Source: UBA4736 sp002404015
GTDB lineage: Bacteria; Chloroflexota; Dormibacteria; Dormibacterales; Dormibacteraceae
Length of the DNA: 64,000 bases
Direction of reading: 5' to 3'
Assembly: GCA_036747295.1 (NCBI GenBank)
Contig: DAIOCN010000004.1
Span: 1 to 64,000 of the forward strand
Part shown: positions 31,716 through 41,109 of the stretch, piece by piece
Numbering within the stretch: position 1 is the first letter of the stretch
Layout of the letters: every line of letters begins with the position of its first letter
Program-made: the position numbers and the translations under genes
Notes under the pieces: generated by a model
Told to the model about the DNA's origin: nothing
The model's database searches: none
What the model saw: only the letters and a program-made list of their open reading frames with translations

Positions 31716-33464
31716 GTGGCCGAGGCGAACTGGAGGCGGCGCTACCGCGCCGCCTCCCTCTCGCTCCCCAGCTGGGCCCGGCTGGCCCCCGAGCGCCTGC
31801 TCTACACGTCCAACGGCAGCGGCAAGACGGAGGTCTACGCCTGGGACCGCGCCGCGGGCAGCCAGCGCGAGGTCACCGACCGGCCCGAGGGCACGACCCG
31901 CGCCGCCCTGGAGCCGCCGGGAGAGCGCATCTGGTGGTTCGACGACGACCGCGGCAGCGAGCACGGCGTCTGGCGGGTGGAGCCTTTCGCCGGGGGTCCC
32001 TCGGAGCCCGCCGCCCCGAACCTCCCGGCCGCCTACGGCGCCGGCCTCGCCCTGGCCCGCGGCTTTGCGGTGATCGGCTCGTCTGACGACGGCGGGACGC
32101 GGATCCACCGCGCCGCGGGCTCGGTCAGCGAACTGCTCTACGAGCACCCCGAGAGCGCCACCGTCGCCGGGCTGGCGCGCGACGAGTCGCTGCTCGCGAT
32201 CGAGCACTCGGAGCACGGCGACAGCCGCCACCCCGCCGTTCGCGTGCTGGACCTCTCGGGCCGCCCCCTGGCCGAGCTCTGGGACGGCCCCGGGCGAGGC
32301 CTGGGGGCCGGCGCCTGGTCGCCGGTCGAAGGCGACCAGCGGCTCCTGGTTGTCCACGAGCGGACCGGCCTGAGCCGGCCGTCGGTCTGGTCGCCTCCGG
32401 CCGCCGACGTGCGCGAGCTGAGCTACGAGCTGCCTGGCGACGTCTCCGCCGCCTGGTACCCGGACGCCCGGGCGCTCCTTCTGAGCCACGACCACCGCGG
32501 CCGCAGCGAGCTCTACCGATACGACCTCGAGACGGACACGCTGCACCCGCTGGAGACGGAGCCCGGCACGATCGGCGGGGCCCGCGTCCGGGCCGACGGC
32601 GAGCTCTGGTACTCCTTCAGCAGCGGCGCTCGGCCGCCCTCGGTGATGAGGGACCGCGAGGTGCTGCTGCAGCCGCCTGGCGAGCCGGCGCCGGCGGGCC
32701 GGCCCTACCGCGACCTCCAGGTCGGACCGGTCCACGGCTTCCTGGTCGAGCCCGAGGGCCCGCCCCCCCACCCCACGCTGTTCCTGGTCCACGGCGGGCC
32801 CCAGGCGCACGACCGGGACGCCTTCTCGGCGCGTGTCCAGGCCTGGGTCGACCACGGGTTCGCGGTGGCTCTCGTGAACTACCGCGGCAGCTCCGGGTAC
32901 GGGCGCGAGTGGCGCGACGCGCTCGAGAGGAGCCCCGGCCTGACCGAGCTGGAGGACATCCTGGCGGTCCGCGAGCACCTGGTTGCGGGCGGCGTGGCCC
33001 GCCCCCAGCCGATCGTCCTCAGCGGCGGTTCCTGGGGCGGCTACCTGACCCTCCTGGGCCTCGGCACCCAGCCGGAGGCCTGGGACCTGGGCATCGCGAT
33101 CGTGCCGGTGGCCGACTCCGTGGCCGAGTACGAGGACGAGATGGAGCCGCTGAAGGCGTACGATCGGGCGCTGTTCGGCGGCTCCCCGGCGGAGCGGCCG
33201 GACTTCTACCAGGAGCGGTCGCCGATCACATACGTGCAGCGGGTGCGCGTCCCGGTCCTCATCCTGGCCGGCCGCAACGACCCGCGCTGCCCCATCCGGC
33301 AGATCGAGAACTACCTCCGCCGCCTCCAGGAGCTGGGCAAGCCCAACGAGTTCTACGAGTTCGCGGCGGGCCACTCCTCGCTGGTCACCGACGAGCAGAT
33401 CCGGCAGATGGAGGCCCAGCTGGACTTCGCCCACCGCCACGTGGGCACGCCCGCGCCGCTTTAG
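31716..33464 (+). CDS. Prolyl oligopeptidase family (S9) serine peptidase
   Basis: This 582-aa cytoplasmic-type peptidase has an N-terminal beta-propeller of about 330 residues and a C-terminal hydrolase with GGSWGGY (Ser about 438), GRNDPRCP (Asp about 522) and AAGHSSL (His about 551). It degrades or trims peptides. The GTG start lies 6 nt after TAGACT, so a leaderless transcript is possible in addition to readthrough from the S15 gene. Confidence 0.93.
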   Translation: MAEANWRRRYRAASLSLPSWARLAPERLLYTSNGSGKTEVYAWDRAAGSQREVTDRPEGTTRAALEPPGERIWWFDDDRGSEHGVWRVEPFAGGPSEPAAPNLPAAYGAGLALARGFAVIGSSDDGGTRIHRAAGSVSELLYEHPESATVAGLARDESLLAIEHSEHGDSRHPAVRVLDLSGRPLAELWDGPGRGLGAGAWSPVEGDQRLLVVHERTGLSRPSVWSPPAADVRELSYELPGDVSAAWYPDARALLLSHDHRGRSELYRYDLETDTLHPLETEPGTIGGARVRADGELWYSFSSGARPPSVMRDREVLLQPPGEPAPAGRPYRDLQVGPVHGFLVEPEGPPPHPTLFLVHGGPQAHDRDAFSARVQAWVDHGFAVALVNYRGSSGYGREWRDALERSPGLTELEDILAVREHLVAGGVARPQPIVLSGGSWGGYLTLLGLGTQPEAWDLGIAIVPVADSVAEYEDEMEPLKAYDRALFGGSPAERPDFYQERSPITYVQRVRVPVLILAGRNDPRCPIRQIENYLRRLQELGKPNEFYEFAAGHSSLVTDEQIRQMEAQLDFAHRHVGTPAPL

Positions 33465-33504
33465 GTCACCTGGGCAATGACGCCCCTGGCGCCATGCTGA
33501 GCCC

Positions 33505-34380
33505 ATGAGGGCGGCGCTTCCGGTCCTGGTGCTGCTGCTGCTTCAGGCGGGCTGTGCTTCCGGCGCGGGTCAGGCTCGCCCGTCGCCGCCGGCAACCCCG
33601 GCCCCGCCGGCCCAAGCCACGGCGGCCGCACCCGGCTCCCCGACGCCGCTCTCCCACGTCTTCCTGATAGTCATGGAGAACAAGTCCTACAGCGAGGCGA
33701 TGGCCGCGCCCTACACCGCGCAGCTCGCCGCGCAGTACCAGGTCGCGACCGGCTACCACGCCGTCTCCCACCCCAGCCTGCCCAACTACCTGGCCCTGGC
33801 CGGCGGCTCGACCTTCGGCATCACGGACGACGGCTATCACCGTCTGCCCGCGGGGGGCATCGGGTATCAGCTCACCGGGGCCGGCGTCCCCTGGAAGGCG
33901 TACATGGAGGGCATGACGGCGGGCTGCACCGACAGCCCGTATCCGTACGCGCTCAAGCACAACCCGTTCGCGTACTTCGGTGGCGCCTGTCCACCGGCTG
34001 TGGTGCGACTCACCAGTCTCGACCAGGACCTCGCCGGCCCGGCCGCGGCCGTGCCCCGCTTCGCGTGGATAACCCCCGATCTGTGCCACGACACCCACGA
34101 CTGCGCCGTCTCCGAGGGCGACCGGTTCCTGCAGGTCCTGGTCCCCAAGATCCTCGCAAGCGACGCCTGGCGGCAGGGCGGCGTCCTGTACGTGGTGTGG
34201 GACGAGGATGACGGCTCGAGCCGGAACCTGGTGCCGGCCCTTGTGATCGCCCCGGGGGAGACAGTTCACAGCCTCGAGCGCGCCTACGACCACTACTCCC
34301 TGCTGGCCGCCGTCGAAGATCGGCTGGGTGTGGACCGACTCGGCCAGGCCGCCAGGGCCCGTCCTCTGAACCCGATCTGA
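33505..34380 (+). CDS. Lipoprotein phosphoesterase (acid phosphatase / PI3P phosphatase-like)
   Basis: This 291-aa lipoprotein has lipobox LLQAGC (Cys17) and a Pro/Ala linker to about residue 47. The domain belongs to the phosphoesterase (PF04185) group: HVFLIVMENKSYSEAM at the metal site, SHPSLPNYLALAGG, WITPDLCHDTHDC, and a final VWDEDDGS. It is related to the SapM-type acid phosphatases of mycobacteria. It is anchored outside the membrane. The substrate is inferred from the family only. Confidence 0.87.
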   Translation: MRAALPVLVLLLLQAGCASGAGQARPSPPATPAPPAQATAAAPGSPTPLSHVFLIVMENKSYSEAMAAPYTAQLAAQYQVATGYHAVSHPSLPNYLALAGGSTFGITDDGYHRLPAGGIGYQLTGAGVPWKAYMEGMTAGCTDSPYPYALKHNPFAYFGGACPPAVVRLTSLDQDLAGPAAAVPRFAWITPDLCHDTHDCAVSEGDRFLQVLVPKILASDAWRQGGVLYVVWDEDDGSSRNLVPALVIAPGETVHSLERAYDHYSLLAAVEDRLGVDRLGQAARARPLNPI

Positions 34381-34451
34381 CGCTCGGCCGACGCCGCCCC
34401 GACCACCCCCCGCCTGCACGCAGCACGCAGAGGCGCGCCATCCTAGTCGGG

Positions 34452-37400
34452 ATGCCCCGGACACCGGAACTGGCCACACGCGCGCGAGCGGGGGCACTGG
34501 ACCCTGCCCAGGTCGCCGAGATCGCGCTCACCCAGGCCCGGGAGCGACTGCAGTTCGACATCGGGCTGGTCCACAGCTGGGACGAGAAGTCCGGCACCCT
34601 GCCCCAGCTCTACCGGTCCGATCCCACCTTCTCGGACGGCACACCCGTCCGGCCGGGAGAGGGGGCCCTCGGCGTGGCCTTCCAGGAGCGGCGGGCCGTG
34701 CTGATCGAAGACTATGAGTCCTGGCCTGGCGCGGTCTCGGAATCGGTGGTCAAGGGCATCAAGTCGATCATCGCGGTGCCGCTTCTCAATGGCGAGCAGG
34801 CGGTGGGCGCCATGGTGGTCGCCACCTACTCCGCGCGCCGCTTCACCCGGCAGGACGCGGAGGTGCTGGCCGGGTACGCCGCCCAGGTGGCGCCGGCACT
34901 CGAGGCCGCCCGGCTGGCGGCTGAGCGCGAGATCCAGCTGCGCGTCTTCCGCACGCTCCAGGAGGTCGCCCAGGCGGCCAGCGGCAACCACTCGCCAGTT
35001 GAGCTGGGCCAGGTCGCAGTGGACCGAGCCCGCGACCTGCTGCGCGTCAACAGCGGCTTCCTGTACATGTTCGACCCCGAGGACGGCATGATCCGGCGGC
35101 TCTCCGAAAACGACCCGCTCGGCCCCGGCAACTCGGTCGTGAAGCCCGGCGAGGGGCTGGTTGGCCGGGCGTTCGTCGACCAGGCGCCGGTCGTCGCCAG
35201 CGACTACGCCAACCACCCCGACGCCGTCGCCTCGGCGGTCGAGCGCGGCCAGGCCAGCGTCATGGCCGTGCCTCTCATGGTGGTGGACCGGCCGATCGGG
35301 GCCCTCGGCGTGATGTCGATGGTCGCCCGCGTCTTCACGCCCGAGGACGTCGCCCTGCTGAGCCTGCTGGCGGCCCAGGTTGCCCCGGCACTGGAGGCGT
35401 CGCGCCTGCTGAAAGAGCGTGAGGGCCAGGTGCGCGAGCTCCGCGCCCTGCATGAGGTGGCCGTAGCGGCCAGCGGGGTCTTCGACGCGGAGGGGCTGGC
35501 GAAGCTGACCGTCGACCATGCCCGCGACCTGCTCGGTGTGGACAGCGCCGTCCTCCGGTTCTGGGACTCGGCCGACGGCCGGCTCCGGCTGCTCGCCACG
35601 AACGACGACCACGCAATCCAGCGTTTGCTCACGATCGGCCCGGACGAGGGCACTCTGGGCCGCGCCTTCCAGGAGAGCCGCCCGGTGGTGGTCGACAACT
35701 ACTCGGGGTCCGCGACCGCCCTGGGCTGGGCCACCGAGGAAGGGGTTCAGACGGCCATGGCGGTGCCCCTCCTGGTGGGCCAACGGCCAGTCGGGGCCAT
35801 CGCGGTCGCCACCTATAGGCCACATCACTACACGGCCGCCCAGATCCGCATGCTCACGCTGCTGGCGGCCCAGGTGGCGCCCGCCCTGGAGGCAGCCCGC
35901 CTCACCGAGGAGCGCCAGGCGCAACAGGAGAGGATGCGAGCTCTCCACCAGCTGGCGGCAGACGCCAGCGGCCTGCTGGACCCAGCGATGATCGCGACGC
36001 TCGCGGTCGCGAAGGCGACCGAGATGCTCCGTGGCGACAAGGCGGTCTTCGTCTGGTTGGAGCCCACGACCGGCGTGCTCACCAGCCTGACCGGGCCGAT
36101 CGGCGACAGGCTGTCCGTGGTTCCCGGTGAGGGCGCCGTGGGCGTGGCGTTCAAGACCGGCCGGCCGCTGATCGTCGCCAACTACCAGTCGTGGCGCAGC
36201 CGGGTGCCTGATGACTCAGAGATCCAGAGCACGGTGGCGGTTCCACTATTCAGCGGTCTGCAGCGAGTGGGCGCGCTGTGCGTCGACTCCAGCACCCCCC
36301 GCAACTTCACCTATGAGGATGCCGAGGTGCTTTCGATGGTCGGCTCCCAGGTCGTGCCGGCGATCGAGGCGGCTCGGCTCCACAAGAGCCTGGCCAGCTC
36401 CGAGGCTGAGTTCCGGACCCTCTTCGAGAGCGTCAACTGCGGCGTCATCGTCCAGGACCGGGATGGCATCATCATCGACGCCAACCCGGCTGCGGCCACC
36501 ATCCTGGGAGTCGAGCGGGAGGACATTCCCGGGCATCTGCCCGGCCTGAGCCGGGCCGGCTGGAGCCGATCGCACGAGGATGGGTCGCCGGTGACGCCGG
36601 CAACCTCGCCATCGAACATCGCCATCCAGACCCGGAAACCCGTCCTTGCGGTCATCCGCTACTCGCGGGGCGAGGAGGAGATGTGGCTCCAGCTCGACTG
36701 CGTGCCCCAGCTGGACGCCAAGGGCGAGGTGGCGCGGATCGTCACCAGCATGATCGACGTCACCGGGGTGCGGCAGGCCGAGGCCAGCCGCAAGGAGAGC
36801 GAGGCCAAATCCCGCTTCCTGGCCGCGATGAGCCACGAGCTGCGGACCCCGCTGAACTCCGTCCTCGGCTTCGCCCAGCTCCTCCAGACCGGCTCCGGTG
36901 GGCCCCTCAGCGACCGCCAGAAGCGTTATGTCGAGAACATCAGGTCCAGCGGCGGCCACCTGCTGGCGCTGGTCAACGATGTCCTCGACCTCTCCAAGGT
37001 GGCAGCCGGCCAGATGGACCTCGAGTTCGCCGATGTCGACCTGGAGCAGGTGCTGGAGGACACCCTCGCCCGCATCCGCCCGCTCGCCGACGAGAAGCAC
37101 CTGGACCTCCAGATGCCCGCGCCGGGGCAGCCCTGCAAGGTATACGCGGACGAGCGGCGGCTGGCCCAGGTCGTCTGGAACCTGCTCTCCAACGCCATCA
37201 AGTTCACCCCCGAGGGGGGCCGGGTCTGCGTGGCCGTCCAGCCGGGCGTGGAATCCGCCGGCTTCAGCGTCGAGGACACGGGAATCGGCATCCCGGCCGA
37301 CCAGCTGCAGCGCATCTTCGAGGAATTCACGCAGGTCGACAGCGGCCGCAACCGGACCCACGAAGGGACCGGGCTGGGGCTGCCGCTAAGCCGCCAGCTT

Positions 37401-37505
37401 GTGGGCCTCATGGGCGGCCGCATCGAAGCCAGCAGCACCCCCGACAAAGGCAGCATGTTCACGGTGCGCTTGCCGGTCGCCGCCGGCGGCCAGACAGGAC
37501 CCTAA
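34452..37505 (+). CDS. Sensor histidine kinase with four GAF domains and a PAS domain
   Basis: This 1017-aa protein has no membrane segment. Four similar GAF repeats (about 15-155, 170-315, 330-475 and 485-635) each include a PGEG/DEGxLGxAF-like turn and a VAVPL core. They are followed by a PAS domain (about 650-770), HisKA with phospho-His795 (AAMSHELRTPLN) and an HATPase domain (NLLSNAIKFTP, DTGIGIP, GTGLGLPLS). No response regulator is adjacent, so it is an orphan kinase sensing a cytosolic ligand or redox cue. The ATG at 34452 was chosen as the first in frame. Confidence 0.95.
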   Translation: MPRTPELATRARAGALDPAQVAEIALTQARERLQFDIGLVHSWDEKSGTLPQLYRSDPTFSDGTPVRPGEGALGVAFQERRAVLIEDYESWPGAVSESVVKGIKSIIAVPLLNGEQAVGAMVVATYSARRFTRQDAEVLAGYAAQVAPALEAARLAAEREIQLRVFRTLQEVAQAASGNHSPVELGQVAVDRARDLLRVNSGFLYMFDPEDGMIRRLSENDPLGPGNSVVKPGEGLVGRAFVDQAPVVASDYANHPDAVASAVERGQASVMAVPLMVVDRPIGALGVMSMVARVFTPEDVALLSLLAAQVAPALEASRLLKEREGQVRELRALHEVAVAASGVFDAEGLAKLTVDHARDLLGVDSAVLRFWDSADGRLRLLATNDDHAIQRLLTIGPDEGTLGRAFQESRPVVVDNYSGSATALGWATEEGVQTAMAVPLLVGQRPVGAIAVATYRPHHYTAAQIRMLTLLAAQVAPALEAARLTEERQAQQERMRALHQLAADASGLLDPAMIATLAVAKATEMLRGDKAVFVWLEPTTGVLTSLTGPIGDRLSVVPGEGAVGVAFKTGRPLIVANYQSWRSRVPDDSEIQSTVAVPLFSGLQRVGALCVDSSTPRNFTYEDAEVLSMVGSQVVPAIEAARLHKSLASSEAEFRTLFESVNCGVIVQDRDGIIIDANPAAATILGVEREDIPGHLPGLSRAGWSRSHEDGSPVTPATSPSNIAIQTRKPVLAVIRYSRGEEEMWLQLDCVPQLDAKGEVARIVTSMIDVTGVRQAEASRKESEAKSRFLAAMSHELRTPLNSVLGFAQLLQTGSGGPLSDRQKRYVENIRSSGGHLLALVNDVLDLSKVAAGQMDLEFADVDLEQVLEDTLARIRPLADEKHLDLQMPAPGQPCKVYADERRLAQVVWNLLSNAIKFTPEGGRVCVAVQPGVESAGFSVEDTGIGIPADQLQRIFEEFTQVDSGRNRTHEGTGLGLPLSRQLVGLMGGRIEASSTPDKGSMFTVRLPVAAGGQTGP

Positions 37506-38421
37506 GGCGCCCAGAAGCGATCGGCGGCATCCTCCAACCGCTCGTCGTCCTCCTCGCTGAGCTCGAGGTCGGCGGCTGCGGCGTTCTGCTCGACCTGGGA
37601 GACCGTGCTGGCGCCCGGGATGGCGATCACGTTGGGCTTCCGGATCAGCCAGGCCAGGCCCACCTGGGAGGGCGTCGCACTATGGGGCCGGCCCACCTCC
37701 TCGAGCTCGTCGGCCAGCCGCTTCGCTCGCTCCAGGCTGTCCGGGGCGAACAGGGGGTTGAACCGGCGGACCCGGCCGGCCGGGCGGTGCTCCCCGTCGT
37801 ACCGGCCCGAGAGAGGCCCTGGGCGAGCGGGCTGTAGGCGATCACGACCCGGCCCTGCCCCTGCGCGTAGGGGACCAGGTCGAACTGGGGGCTACGGTGG
37901 ACGAGGCTGAACTGGACCTGGTTGCTGAGCACTGGCGCCCCCAGCGCGGCCTCCGCCGCCTGCCAGCGCTCGAGCGAGTAGTTGCTGACGCCGACATGGC
38001 GAACCAGCCCGCGCTCCGTCAGCCGGCGCATCCCGGCCATGGTGCTGGCGAGCGGCACGTGCGGGCTCGGCCAGTGCAGCTGGTAGAGGTCGAGGCGGTC
38101 GGTGCGGAGGCGCCGGGCGCTGGCGCGCGCCCGCCAGCCCACGACGCTTCCCAGGGGGAGCACGGGAAAGATCTTGGTCGCCAGGAAAGCCTCCTCACGG
38201 CGGGCGCCGACCGCCTCGCCGACGATCTTCTCCGAGCGCCCGAAACCGTAGATCTCGGCCGTGTCGATCAGGTTGATCCCCAGGTCCAGCGCTCGCTGCA
38301 CCAGGGTCCCCGCGATGCGGCTGGCGTAGCCCTCGCCGTAGCCCCACTCGAAAGAGCCGAACTGCCAGGTGCCCAGACCGATGGCCGACATCCGTGCTCC
38401 GCCCACCTCGACGTAGCGCAC
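37502..38421 (-). pseudogene. Aldo/keto reductase, frameshifted
   Basis: The first 205 or so codons (GTG 38421) encode a normal aldo/keto reductase N-terminus with DTAEIYGFG (Tyr), TKIFPVLPL (Lys) and YQLHWPSP (His). After YSPLAQGL the reading frame is lost inside a CTCTCTC tract (37807-37815 on the plus strand). The correct continuation (SGRYDGEHRPAG ... VGLAWLIRKPNVIAIPGAS) is in another frame down to the stop at 37502. One missing base explains it. It is either a true pseudogene, a slippage event or a sequencing error. An intact paralogue lies at 46852-47775. Confidence 0.88.
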
Positions 38422-38481
38422 CCGGCAAACCTAGCACCTGGCCGGAGCGGGTCCCGCCGTCCCCGCGAGCGCCGGGTTCGG

Positions 38482-38487
38482 GATAAT
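38482..38487 (+). promoter_or_regulatory. -10 element of trpS
   Basis: GATAAT lies 9 nt before the TTG start of trpS, in the 75-bp gap to the divergent aldo/keto reductase. This would give a leaderless mRNA beginning at a TTG codon. No Shine-Dalgarno sequence is present. Confidence 0.45.
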
Positions 38488-38496
38488 CGTCGGACC

Positions 38497-39477
38497 TTGA
38501 GGATCTTCTCGGGCATCCAGCCAACCGGCGTCAAGCACTTCGGCAACTACAGCGGGGGCTTCCGCCAGTACGTCGCGACCCAGGAGCTGGGCGAGGCCTT
38601 CTTCTGCATCGTCGACCTCCACTCGATCACCGTCGCCTACGACCCGGACGAGCTCCGCGACCGCTGCATCGACCTGGCGGCCATGCTCTTCGCCGCCGGC
38701 CTCGACCCCAGCCGCTCCACCGTTTTCGCCCAGAGCCACGTCAGCGCCCACCCCGAGGCGGCATGGCTGCTGGGCGCCGTGGCGACGATGGGCGAGCTGC
38801 GCCGGATGACCCAGTTCAAGGACAAATCGGAGATCCAGGCCTCGGTGACCAGCGGCCTGTTCACCTACCCCGTCCTGATGGCTGGCGACATCCTCCTCTA
38901 CCAGACCGACGTGGTCCCGATCGGCGAAGACCAGCAACAGCACCTGGAGCTCACCCGCGACCTCGCGGAGCGCTTCAACGCGCGCTTCGGGCCGACGTTC
39001 AAGGTGCCTCGCGGCCAGTACCCGGAGGCGGGCGGCAGGATCATGGACCTTCAGGAACCGACCCGGAAGATGTCCACCACGGGGGGCACGCCCCAGGGCA
39101 CGATCCTGCTCGTGGATCCGCCGGACGTGATCCGCAAGAAGTTCCGCTCGGCTGTCACCGATTCCGGGCGCGAGGTCCGCCGGAGCCCTGACAAGCCGGG
39201 GATCTCGAACTTGGTCGAGATCATGTCGGTCGCCACCGGGGAGCCCATGCAGACGATCGAGGAGCGCTTCGACGGCCAGGGCTACGGGCCCTTCAAGGAT
39301 GCAGTCGCCGACGCGGTGGTCAGCGTCGTCGAGCCGATCCGAACCCGCTACCAGGAGCTGCGCTCCGACCCTGGCGAGCTGCAGCGACTGCTGCGGGAGG
39401 GAGCCGGCAAGGCCGCCGCGACCGCGGAGCCCACCCTCCGCGTGATGTACGAGCGGATGGGCTTCATCCCCCGCTAA
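38497..39477 (+). CDS. trpS: Tryptophanyl-tRNA synthetase
   Basis: This class I synthetase of 326 aa charges tRNA-Trp. The HIGH-equivalent is TGVKHFGNY (about 11-19) and the KMSKS loop is RKMSTT (about 190-195). The tryptophan pocket VLMAGDILLYQTDVVPIGEDQ is intact (in the range 125-150). The start is TTG 38497 (MRIFSGIQPT); upstream in-frame codons do not resemble the family. Its stop overlaps the convergent NUDIX gene by 14 nt. Confidence 0.95.
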   Translation: MRIFSGIQPTGVKHFGNYSGGFRQYVATQELGEAFFCIVDLHSITVAYDPDELRDRCIDLAAMLFAAGLDPSRSTVFAQSHVSAHPEAAWLLGAVATMGELRRMTQFKDKSEIQASVTSGLFTYPVLMAGDILLYQTDVVPIGEDQQQHLELTRDLAERFNARFGPTFKVPRGQYPEAGGRIMDLQEPTRKMSTTGGTPQGTILLVDPPDVIRKKFRSAVTDSGREVRRSPDKPGISNLVEIMSVATGEPMQTIEERFDGQGYGPFKDAVADAVVSVVEPIRTRYQELRSDPGELQRLLREGAGKAAATAEPTLRVMYERMGFIPR

Positions 39478-40093
39478 GCCGGGATGAAGCCCGGCCGGCA
39501 CCCCCCGCCAGGCGGTCGTACACCATCTGCGACCAGGACTCCATCTCGAGGTAGTGGATCCGCATCTCGTACAGGGTCAGCAGCTCGCCGGCCAGCTTGT
39601 CGGTCTCCCGGATCGCGATCTCGGGCGAGTCGCCGTCGACCAGGAAGACGACCGCCACGTGCACCTTCGATACCGGGGCCGACTCGTCGTTGATCAGGCC
39701 CAGCATCCGGGCCTCGAAGTGGCCGCCGTAGACCACCTCCTCCTCCCACTCCCGCTTCAGGCCGTCGTTGATGGGGTCGCCTCCCTCCAGGTCGCCGGGG
39801 TTGATGTGGCCGCCCACCCCCAGCGAGTACTGCTGGCGGAGGCGCTTCTCCGAGGAGGCCTTGAGACGCCGGGTGAGGAGGTAGCGGTCGCCGTGCCGGA
39901 AGACGACGTAAGGGATGATCTGCTGGTAGGCGGGGTCGTCCTCGACGTCCGCTCGGGGCATGAAGAACGACTGCTCGCGGATCACCTGCTGATAGCGCTC
40001 CAGGCCCTGGTCGATGAAGCCATGCCAGGCCCCGTCGGGAAAGATGTCGGCCCGGGTGACGCAGAGCACGTGCTCGGTGAAGGGGCCCGGCAT
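39464..40093 (-). CDS. NUDIX domain hydrolase
   Basis: This is a 209-aa NUDIX pyrophosphohydrolase. The box reads GGHINPGDLEGG then LKREWEEEVV (about 120-148), with the REWEEE metal-binding glutamates. The N-terminal 75 residues (EHVLCVTRADIFPDGAWHGF) form an extra domain seen in one NUDIX subgroup. The start is ATG 40093, which shares TGATG with the stop of the FAD oxidoreductase gene. The substrate nucleotide is unknown. Confidence 0.9.
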   Translation of the reverse strand: MPGPFTEHVLCVTRADIFPDGAWHGFIDQGLERYQQVIREQSFFMPRADVEDDPAYQQIIPYVVFRHGDRYLLTRRLKASSEKRLRQQYSLGVGGHINPGDLEGGDPINDGLKREWEEEVVYGGHFEARMLGLINDESAPVSKVHVAVVFLVDGDSPEIAIRETDKLAGELLTLYEMRIHYLEMESWSQMVYDRLAGGAGRASSRLSGG

Positions 40094-41109
40094 CAGAGCT
40101 GCGTCATGTCCACCAGCGGCTCGGTGCGAAGCGGGGTCAAGGCGGCGATATCGACGGGCGGCGTCTCGCCCAGCATCATGGCCGCCAGCGACTCCGCGAT
40201 CGCCGGCGCGTGCATCACGCCGTGCCCGCTGAAGCCGCAGTCGGCCCACACGCCGGGTCGCTCCGTCTCGCCCACCAGCGGATGGTGGTCGGCCGTCATC
40301 TCGTAGAAGCCCGTCCAATGCCCCTCCGGCCGCTCGACCGCGGCCCGCGGCGCCCGGATCGCCAACCAGTCCCGGAAGCGGTCCCAGGAGTGCTGGTCGC
40401 CGGGGCCGATGACGAGCAGCCGGCCGTCGCGCTCGCGGAAGTGGTAGCCGGATGGCACGTCCAGGGTGACCGGGGTGGGCCCCGCCAGCCAGCCGAAGGG
40501 GCCGACCACGAAGATCCCGCGCTCCAGCGGCTCGATGGCAAGCCTGACGCCCAGCTCCTCCCCCACCTTGCGGGACCAGATGCCGGCCGCGACAACGACC
40601 GTCTCGGCGAGGTCTTCAGGCCGCGCCTCCGCCACGTAGCGGACATCGGCCCCGGCGGCGCGTGCCTCCTCCACCAGCGCTTCCAGGATCCGCAGCGGCC
40701 GGTAGACGCCGTCCAGCGCGCAGTAGTTGGTCTCAACGACGTCGCCATCATCCAGAAAGGGCACGACCGCGCGGGCCTGCGGATGCTCCACTGGAAGGCC
40801 GCATTCTTGCTGGAGCTGCGCCCGCCGCCGCAGCTCGCCGGCCGCCGCCTCGTCGGTGGCCAGGTAGAGGTAGCCGGTGGGCTGGAAGTCGATGCGGTCG
40901 GCGCGCGACTCGAAGAACGGGCGGGCGGCCAGCGAGAGGGCGATGTTGAGCGGGCTTCCGTGCTGGGTCCGGAAGCCGCCGAGCGCCTTCCCTGTGGAGC
41001 CCGAGCCGATCGGCAGCAGATCGAAGACCACGACGTCCCGGCGGCCGCGCAGCGCGAGCGCCCGGGCGAGCGCCAGGCCCGCCACCCCCCCGCCCAGGAT
41101 GGCGATCAA
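40093..41109 (-). CDS. FAD-dependent amine/amino acid oxidoreductase (DAO family)
   Basis: This is a 338-aa flavoenzyme of the D-amino acid oxidase / sarcosine oxidase family. The N-terminal Rossmann motif is IAILGGGVAGLALARALAL, and the C-terminal FAD loop is GVWADCGFSGHGVMHAPAIAE. It starts at TTG 41109, sharing TTGA with the stop of the B3/4 gene, so the start is well supported by coupling. The substrate is not predictable. Confidence 0.88.
   Translation of the reverse strand: MIAILGGGVAGLALARALALRGRRDVVVFDLLPIGSGSTGKALGGFRTQHGSPLNIALSLAARPFFESRADRIDFQPTGYLYLATDEAAAGELRRRAQLQQECGLPVEHPQARAVVPFLDDGDVVETNYCALDGVYRPLRILEALVEEARAAGADVRYVAEARPEDLAETVVVAAGIWSRKVGEELGVRLAIEPLERGIFVVGPFGWLAGPTPVTLDVPSGYHFRERDGRLLVIGPGDQHSWDRFRDWLAIRAPRAAVERPEGHWTGFYEMTADHHPLVGETERPGVWADCGFSGHGVMHAPAIAESLAAMMLGETPPVDIAALTPLRTEPLVDMTQL

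Noticed and set aside
29946..33506. A 1186-codon open frame on the minus strand across the two peptidase genes
   Set aside because: It is antisense to two clear hydrolases with intact catalytic motifs. Its composition (Gly, Val, Arg, Leu) is typical of high-GC shadow frames.
37502..37696. A separate 64-aa gene
   Set aside because: It is the C-terminus of the frameshifted aldo/keto reductase.
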